Position numbers and translations under genes: made by a program. The notes below the pieces were generated by a model that was not told the origin of the DNA, ran no database searches, and worked only from the letters and a program-made list of their open reading frames with translations. Source: Verrucomicrobiales bacterium (GTDB lineage Bacteria > Verrucomicrobiota > Verrucomicrobiia > Limisphaerales > CAIMTB01). Taken from it: a stretch of 57,493 nucleotides of DNA. Positions 52,556-57,493 of this stretch are shown here, in pieces (positions within the stretch are counted from its first letter, which is position 1; every line of letters begins with the position of its first letter). Location of the stretch: positions 1-57,493 of the forward strand of contig JAEUHG010000010.1 of assembly GCA_016795425.1 (NCBI GenBank). The letters are read 5' to 3'.

Positions 52556-55500
52556 ATGCGACGACAACGATGGTTCCTGCTGCTCCTGATGGTTACGGAA
52601 ATGTTACAGAACCAGGCCCAGGCTCAGGGAGCCGGTGCCAACCTCGTGGTGCCCGGCCTCCTGAAAATGGAGATCTACACCAACATCACAGGCACGGCGG
52701 TCCAAGGTTTGCTCGACGATCCGAATTATCCTAACCAGCCCGGACAGATGGACTACCCGGCGGGCTTCGACACCCGCACGGTGTTGCCCACGGACGCACT
52801 CGAGAATTACGGCGGTCGGATCACGGGATTCGTCCTTCCCCCCGAATCGGGCGACTACGAGTTCTTCCTGCGCAGCGACGATGCCTCGCAACTCTTTCTC
52901 AGCACCGACGAGACCGAAGCGAACCTTCAACAGATCGCCGAGGAGGCCGGTTGCTGCAACGCCTTCCAGGATCCGGGCGCTGCCCAAACCTCCAGTCCGG
53001 TTGCCCTCGTCGCGGGCCGGCGCTACTTGATCCGAGCGTTGTACAAGGAAGGAACCGGCGGCGACTTCTGTCAGGTGGCCTGGCGGAAAGTGGGAGACAC
53101 GACCCCTGCCGCGCAATTGCTGCCCATCCCGGCCGCATACGTCGCCGTGTCGCTGCCCTCGAGCGGCACCCTGTCCATTGTTGGACAACCCATCCCTCTC
53201 ACCGCGGCACAGAATGATTTCGCCACGTTCACCGTGGACGTCACGGGCACCGCTTCGCCCGTGTTGGTCCAATGGCAGCGCAATGGGGTGACCCTGCCCG
53301 GGCGCACCGGCCGAAACCTGGTTCTCGGACCGATTCCGGCGTCGGACAACGGCGCCAAATACCGCGCGCTGGTGTCGATGCCGGGGGCCTTTGTCACGAG
53401 CGATGAAGCGACCTTGACGGTCACAGCGGATGTGACTCGTCCCTCCATCAGCAACGTCGTCGGGAGCGAGACCTTCGACGCGGTGACGGTGGAATTCAGC
53501 GAAGCGCTCACGCCTGCTTCCGCCGGCGTCGCCTCCAACTACTCGCTGGACGGCGGCGTCACGGTTTCCGCGGTTGCGATCCTGAACCCCACCTCCGTTC
53601 GGCTGACCACCAGCAAACAAGCCCAGGCCACGACCTACCTTCTCACGGTGCGCAACCTGATCGATACTGCCGGCAATGCATCCGCCGCCGATGCGTCCAA
53701 GTCCTTCTCTTCGTTTGCCCCCATTCTCGGGGGTTTGAAGTTCGAAGCCTACTCCAACATCACCGGCTCGGCGGTCCAAGGTCTTCTGGATGATCCGCGC
53801 TACCCGGGCAGCCCCGACATCGTCGGCTACGCGACTTCGTTCACCAGTCGTGGGGTGTTCACCGACTCGAGTCACGAAAACTATGGCGCACGGCTCTCCG
53901 GCTGGCTCGTCCCGGTCGAGACCGCCCAATACGAATTTTTTCTGCGCAGCGACGACGCTTCCCAACTTCACCTGAGCACCGATGAGACCGAGGCCAACCT
54001 ACAGATGATCGCCGAGGAAACCGGATGCTGCGGGCCCTTCGAAGAGCCCGGAGCCCCGGAGACTTCCGCCCCGATCGCGCTAACGGCCGGCAAGCGCTAT
54101 TTCATCCAGGCGATCTGGAAGGAAGGCACGGGCGGCGACTATTGCGACTTGGCCTGGCGAAAGGTCGGCGACACCACGACGCCGCGCTCCCTCGGATATA
54201 TTCCCGGCACCGTGCTCCAATCGATCGCCGCGCCCGGAACCTTCACCCCCCCCACCATCGCCATCACCCAACCGGCCGACGGCAGCTCCGTCCGCCCCGG
54301 CACCGCGGTTGAAGTGACGGTCAATGTCGCGGCCAATCCCGGAAAGCGCGTCACCAAAGTCGAATTCTTCGAAGCCACCAAAAAACTGGGTGAAAGCGCC
54401 GCGGCTCCCTGGTCGATCCTCTTGACTGGCCTGACAGAGGACATTCACAAGATCACCGCCCGCGCCACCGACAGTGCCGGCATCACCACGGACTCGGCCA
54501 CCGTCAATCTCACCGTGGGTGATCCCGCCGTGCAACGGGTGCTGGTGGCCATCAACGACACGACCCAATGGTCCTACGATCGATCAGGGACCGACCTGGG
54601 CGTCGATTGGCGGAACCGGAGCTTCAACGACAGTGCGTGGCCCAAGGGAAAGGCTCTGATCGCTGACGAATCCACTACCACCGTCGAACCGATCCGCACC
54701 GCCATCAGTCGGTTCAACGACAACAACGAGTACATCAAAACCTTCTATTTCCGCACCAAGTTCAACTACACCGATTTCATCGCACCCGGCGTCAAATTGA
54801 AGCTTCGCCATGTGGTTGACGACGGCGCCATCTTCTATCTCAACGGAACGGAGATTAACCGGTTCGGAATCGCCGACGGGCCGGTCGACGCCACCACCGA
54901 CGCCACCGGTCATGAGAATGCCTACGAAGGACCGTTCGACATTCCCGTCGAGCTTTTGTTGCCCGGTGAGAACGTCCTCGCCGCAGAGGTTCATCAATCG
55001 GGCGGAAGCAGCTCCGACATGGTCTTCGGCGCGGAACTTGTGGCCACCATCCCGACGGTGATCACCAATCTGGTGGCAATCAACGACGTCACCCAATGGC
55101 GCTACGACCGTTCAGGCACCGACCTGGGAACGGAATGGCGCTCGCGGACCTTCAATGACGCCTCCTGGCCGCAAGGCAAGGCGCTGATCGCCGACGAGTC
55201 CACCACCACGGTCGAACCCATCCGAACCGCCATCAGCCGCTTCAACGACAACAACGAGTACGTCAAGACCTTCTATTTCCGGACGCGCTTCAACTTCGGT
55301 GCGGTCGGCGACGCCACGGTTATCGCCAAGCTTCGTCACGTGGTCGACGATGGGGTTGTCTTCTATCTCAACGGCACCGAGTTTCACCGGTTCGGTATCG
55401 CCGAGGGCCCGATCGACGCCACGACCGACGCCACCGGTCACGAGAATGCCTACGAAGGCCCCTTCGAGATTCCCTCCTCGCTCCTTGTTCCGGGGGAGAA

Positions 55501-55786
55501 TGTGCTCGCCGCGGAAGTTCACCAATCCGGCGGCAGCAGCTCCGACATGGTCTTCGGTGCCGAGGTTGTCGTCACTCTCCGTCCGGTCGGCGGAGGCGCC
55601 GCAGAGCCTCCGAAGTTCAATCCGCCCTCGGTGCAAGGCGGCAACCTGGTCATTTCCTGGACCAGCACCGGCACCTTGCAGGCGGCCGACTCTGTCGCCG
55701 GACCGTGGTCGGACGTCGCCAACGCTTCAACGCCCTACACGGTGCCGACGACGGCACCGTTACGATTCTATCGCCTGAAGCAGTGA
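52556..55786 (+). CDS. Large secreted double-PA14 protein with duplicated jelly-roll domain
   Basis: 1076 residues with signal peptide (FLLLLMVTEMLQNQAQAQ). Two PA14-like carbohydrate-binding domains, residues 35-200 and 400-560, share ENYG, EFFLRSDDASQL and KEGTGGD; an Ig-like and a fibronectin/Big-like domain lie between. A PKD-type Ig domain follows (PPTIAITQPADGSSVRPG), then two nearly identical beta domains of about 170 residues (from QWSYDRSGTDLG and QWRYDRSGTDLG), and a short C-terminal beta piece ending RFYRLKQ. No enzyme motif is seen; the role is probably surface binding of glycans. It probably belongs to the ECF regulon. Confidence 0.85.
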   Translation: MRRQRWFLLLLMVTEMLQNQAQAQGAGANLVVPGLLKMEIYTNITGTAVQGLLDDPNYPNQPGQMDYPAGFDTRTVLPTDALENYGGRITGFVLPPESGDYEFFLRSDDASQLFLSTDETEANLQQIAEEAGCCNAFQDPGAAQTSSPVALVAGRRYLIRALYKEGTGGDFCQVAWRKVGDTTPAAQLLPIPAAYVAVSLPSSGTLSIVGQPIPLTAAQNDFATFTVDVTGTASPVLVQWQRNGVTLPGRTGRNLVLGPIPASDNGAKYRALVSMPGAFVTSDEATLTVTADVTRPSISNVVGSETFDAVTVEFSEALTPASAGVASNYSLDGGVTVSAVAILNPTSVRLTTSKQAQATTYLLTVRNLIDTAGNASAADASKSFSSFAPILGGLKFEAYSNITGSAVQGLLDDPRYPGSPDIVGYATSFTSRGVFTDSSHENYGARLSGWLVPVETAQYEFFLRSDDASQLHLSTDETEANLQMIAEETGCCGPFEEPGAPETSAPIALTAGKRYFIQAIWKEGTGGDYCDLAWRKVGDTTTPRSLGYIPGTVLQSIAAPGTFTPPTIAITQPADGSSVRPGTAVEVTVNVAANPGKRVTKVEFFEATKKLGESAAAPWSILLTGLTEDIHKITARATDSAGITTDSATVNLTVGDPAVQRVLVAINDTTQWSYDRSGTDLGVDWRNRSFNDSAWPKGKALIADESTTTVEPIRTAISRFNDNNEYIKTFYFRTKFNYTDFIAPGVKLKLRHVVDDGAIFYLNGTEINRFGIADGPVDATTDATGHENAYEGPFDIPVELLLPGENVLAAEVHQSGGSSSDMVFGAELVATIPTVITNLVAINDVTQWRYDRSGTDLGTEWRSRTFNDASWPQGKALIADESTTTVEPIRTAISRFNDNNEYVKTFYFRTRFNFGAVGDATVIAKLRHVVDDGVVFYLNGTEFHRFGIAEGPIDATTDATGHENAYEGPFEIPSSLLVPGENVLAAEVHQSGGSSSDMVFGAEVVVTLRPVGGGAAEPPKFNPPSVQGGNLVISWTSTGTLQAADSVAGPWSDVANASTPYTVPTTAPLRFYRLKQ
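54541..55575 (+). repeat. Tandem internal duplication within the PA14 gene
   Basis: Copy 1 covers about 54541-55047 and copy 2 about 55069-55575, offset 528 bases. Long stretches are identical in protein (ALIADESTTTVEPIRTAISR, FNDNNEY, DATTDATGHENAYEGPF, VHQSGGSSSDMVFGAE), with many synonymous differences in DNA, so the duplication is not recent but the sequence has been held under constraint. Confidence 0.85.
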
Positions 55787-55796
55787 CGGATCATCG

Positions 55797-55838
55797 CGGG
55801 CTCCGCGTTCTGCCCGTCTGGGTGGGGCGCGGAGCCCG
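55797..55838 (+). terminator. Hairpin after the PA14 gene, possible terminator
   Basis: CGGGCTCCGCG (55797-55807) pairs perfectly with CGCGGAGCCCG (55828-55838) around a 20-base loop. No T run follows, so it may be a weak or factor-dependent terminator or a transcript-end stabiliser. Confidence 0.4.
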
Positions 55839-55868
55839 AGTCGCCTCAACAAAGCCCTGTCTCCGGCG

Positions 55869-57134
55869 ATGACGTCGAGCCATCCTTCCCGGGTGGCCAC
55901 GAAACCGACACAAAGCTGGCTGGGACTGGCCCTGATCGCCTTTCTCCATCACGCCAGCGGAGCGCCTTCTCCGTCCGCCCCGGAAGCCTCAGATCTCTCC
56001 TTCGTCGACACCAGTTTCGAGAACGCCTCGCCCGTATGGTGGGAACGGGACACCAACGGAGGGGTCCGGATTCACCTGCTCTACGATCACGAACGCGATT
56101 CACCCAATCGCGCGGCGGGCCATTTCCACTTCCGCCTGCAAGGCCGGCCGGGTGCCCGAATCACCCTTGAGTTCGTCAACCTGGACAACGTCTGGAATGG
56201 CCAACCGGGTTCCATCGCGCGCGAACTCAAGGCGGCAGCCATCTCTCCCGATGGCCGAACCTGGCGAATGGTTCCCACTCAAGAGCTCCCGGGCAACCGC
56301 ATCCAAGTCACGGTTGATCTCCCAGGGCCACAACTCTATGTCGCCAGGATCGAACCTTATCGTCTCTCGGATCTGGATCGATTGCTGACCGACCTCGGTA
56401 GCCATTCGCAGGTCCGTTTGACCACGATCGGAAAAACGGTCCAGGGACGTCAGCTCGAGATCCTTCGGGTCGGTTCTGATCGCGCGCCCTATCGCGTGTT
56501 CCTGCGGGCGCGAGCCCACCCTTGGGAATCAGGCGGCAATTGGGTGGTCGAAGGCCTGGTGCGCCGTTTGCTCGAAGAGGACGCCGATGCCCGCCGCTAT
56601 CTGCGCCATTATGCGGTCTATATCCTGCCTATGGCCAACAAGGATGGCGTCGCACTCGGCCGCACCCGGTTCAATGTCCTGGGCAAAGATCTTAACCGAC
56701 AGTGGGACCGCCCGGCGGACCCGGCGCTCGCCCCCGAAAACGCCGCGCTCGAGCGGTGGCTTGAGACGATGATTCGGAAAGGTCGCCGTCCGCATCTGGC
56801 TTTGGATCTTCACAATGATGGCGGCGGCCTGCTGCACATTGGCCGACCCGAGGTGCCGTCGCTCGAACGCCATCTGCGACGCATGCGCACCCTCGAGTCA
56901 TTGCTGCGCGAACATACCTGGTTCACCGAAGGCGCCACCGAGGCCACCTTCCGCAACCCGGGCTCACTCGGCGAAGGTTGGTTGGAACGATTCGGCATCG
57001 ACGCGGCGATCCACGAATTCAACTGCCACTGGATCGCCAAATTGAAGGAACATCCCTCGGCCCAGCGCTGGAAAGAGTACGGTGCGGCGCTGGCGGTGGT
57101 CTTCGACCGTTATTTCGCGTCCCAGGATCCGTGA
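55869..57134 (+). CDS. Secreted M14-type zinc carboxypeptidase
   Basis: 421 residues with signal peptide (SWLGLALIAFLHHASGAP). An N-terminal beta domain (residues 45-165) precedes the M14 catalytic domain, as in cytosolic-carboxypeptidase-like members. The zinc ligands are in ARAHPWESGGNW (HxxE) and HEFNCHW or LDLHNDGGG. The substrate-binding arginine lies in FNVLGKDLNRQW, the usual N-R pair. It would trim C-terminal residues or peptidoglycan peptides in the envelope. The catalytic glutamate is less clear: HEFNCHW near residue 383 is the candidate. It follows the PA14 gene by 82 bases and may be read through from it. Confidence 0.87.
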   Translation: MTSSHPSRVATKPTQSWLGLALIAFLHHASGAPSPSAPEASDLSFVDTSFENASPVWWERDTNGGVRIHLLYDHERDSPNRAAGHFHFRLQGRPGARITLEFVNLDNVWNGQPGSIARELKAAAISPDGRTWRMVPTQELPGNRIQVTVDLPGPQLYVARIEPYRLSDLDRLLTDLGSHSQVRLTTIGKTVQGRQLEILRVGSDRAPYRVFLRARAHPWESGGNWVVEGLVRRLLEEDADARRYLRHYAVYILPMANKDGVALGRTRFNVLGKDLNRQWDRPADPALAPENAALERWLETMIRKGRRPHLALDLHNDGGGLLHIGRPEVPSLERHLRRMRTLESLLREHTWFTEGATEATFRNPGSLGEGWLERFGIDAAIHEFNCHWIAKLKEHPSAQRWKEYGAALAVVFDRYFASQDP

Positions 57135-57246
57135 CAGGCCTGCCTGGATGGGCTTGAACCCCTGTCAGGTGGCCCTCCTGGTGTACAAGGTTCTGAGGTT
57201 CATGGAGACGCCGGTTCCTTACGGAACTGCGCACGGGCCATGAACC

Positions 57247-57267
57247 CGGGCCCGTGGGTAGGGCCCG
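57247..57267 (+). terminator. Hairpin after the carboxypeptidase gene
   Basis: CGGGCCC (57247-57253) pairs with GGGCCCG (57261-57267) around a 7-base loop, followed by ATCTT and a C run. A weak terminator is possible; the T content afterwards is low. Confidence 0.3.
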
Positions 57268-57341
57268 ATCTTCCCCCCTTACCCCAAAACTCCCACGAAC
57301 GTCTTTGCCAACGCTTTCGTCACCGGATATTGCTGAGCTTC

Positions 57342-57493
57342 GTGAAGGCTACCCCGCCCCAACCTTCGCGTGCCCTGGCTCCCACCTGGCCTCGCCGCCT
57401 CCTCTACCCCGCCCTGGTCACTCTTGGTTTACTCTCCGGCTCGTCGCCTCGCGCCGACGACGTCGTCTGGCAGGATCCGGTGAGCGGCGACTT
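57342..57493 (+). CDS. Start of an exported protein, cut by the window end
   Basis: An open frame from GTG 57342 runs off the window. The 50 visible residues form a signal peptide: basic region around PTWPRR, hydrophobic core LLYPALVTLGLLSGS, cleavage near SPRADD, then VVWQDPVSGD. The family cannot be told. GTG is taken because no ATG precedes the signal region in this frame. Confidence 0.55.
   Translation, partial: MKATPPQPSRALAPTWPRRLLYPALVTLGLLSGSSPRADDVVWQDPVSGD

Noticed and set aside
52604..53971. 455-codon minus-strand frame
   Set aside because: Shadow of the PA14 gene; no recognisable motif.
1..57493. CRISPR array, tRNA, rRNA or integron integrase
   Set aside because: No regularly spaced direct repeats, no cloverleaf with the expected arms, no rRNA-like conserved stretch and no tyrosine-recombinase motif were found by reading.

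Overview
The window reads as chromosome of a Verrucomicrobiota bacterium (Limisphaerales/Pedosphaera-like is my best guess). The reasons are the tandem Tat-exported DUF1501 proteins beside a DUF1549/DUF1553 protein and planctomycete-type cytochrome c/WD40 protein, a VPDSG-CTERM-type sorting signal, a pilin-like protein whose N-terminus is typical of the phylum, and very large secreted CotH/lamin-tail and PA14 proteins. No rRNA, tRNA, CRISPR array or intact insertion sequence was recognised.

Positions 1-8.7 kb: a run of about a dozen short, unrelated, same-strand genes (two GNATs, a VOC protein, lipoproteins, small membrane proteins, HEAT repeats, DUF2007, a broken DUF433 gene, a 55-residue CxxC protein). 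It looks more AT-rich than the rest. The genes are separated by elements resembling integron attC sites (RYYYAAC ... GTTRRRY, inner inverted repeats, two stop codons inside the site). I read it as part of a sedentary integron cassette array; no integrase is in the window. A strong terminator (8884-8924) closes it.

Positions 9.1-22.7 kb: trpF, a 1456-residue CotH/lamin-tail protein, a CheB-CheR-PAS-kinase-receiver hybrid (minus strand), an MFS transporter with an N-acetylneuraminate-lyase-like enzyme, a pilin-like protein and a YjbQ protein.

Positions 22.9-37.0 kb: a plus-strand gene train of DUF1501, DUF1501, DUF1549/DUF1553, a secreted beta-rich protein and a cytochrome c/WD40/coiled-coil protein. 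The last overlaps by four bases a gene for a HEAT-AAA-AAA2 (ClpB-like) protein whose C-terminus aligns by eye with nearly all of release factor 2 but has ASQ where GGQ belongs. This fusion is the most unusual object here.

Positions 37.0-50.1 kb: a VPDSG-CTERM-like protein behind a textbook sigma-54 promoter, a double-length adenylate kinase, ATP-dependent PEP carboxykinase, a GNAT related to the first cassette gene, a Nudix hydrolase, a second MFS carrier, a polysaccharide-lyase-like secreted protein, an acyltransferase and a divergent pair of secreted glycosidase-like proteins.

Positions 50.2-57.5 kb: an ECF sigma factor, a one-pass membrane protein (putative anti-sigma) and a CpxP/Spy-like protein, coupled by ATGA overlaps. 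The same promoter word (GTAAC, 17 bases, CGTT/CGTC) lies before the sigma gene, an exported protein and a 1076-residue double-PA14 protein, suggesting a small local regulon. An M14 carboxypeptidase and the start of another exported protein end the window.
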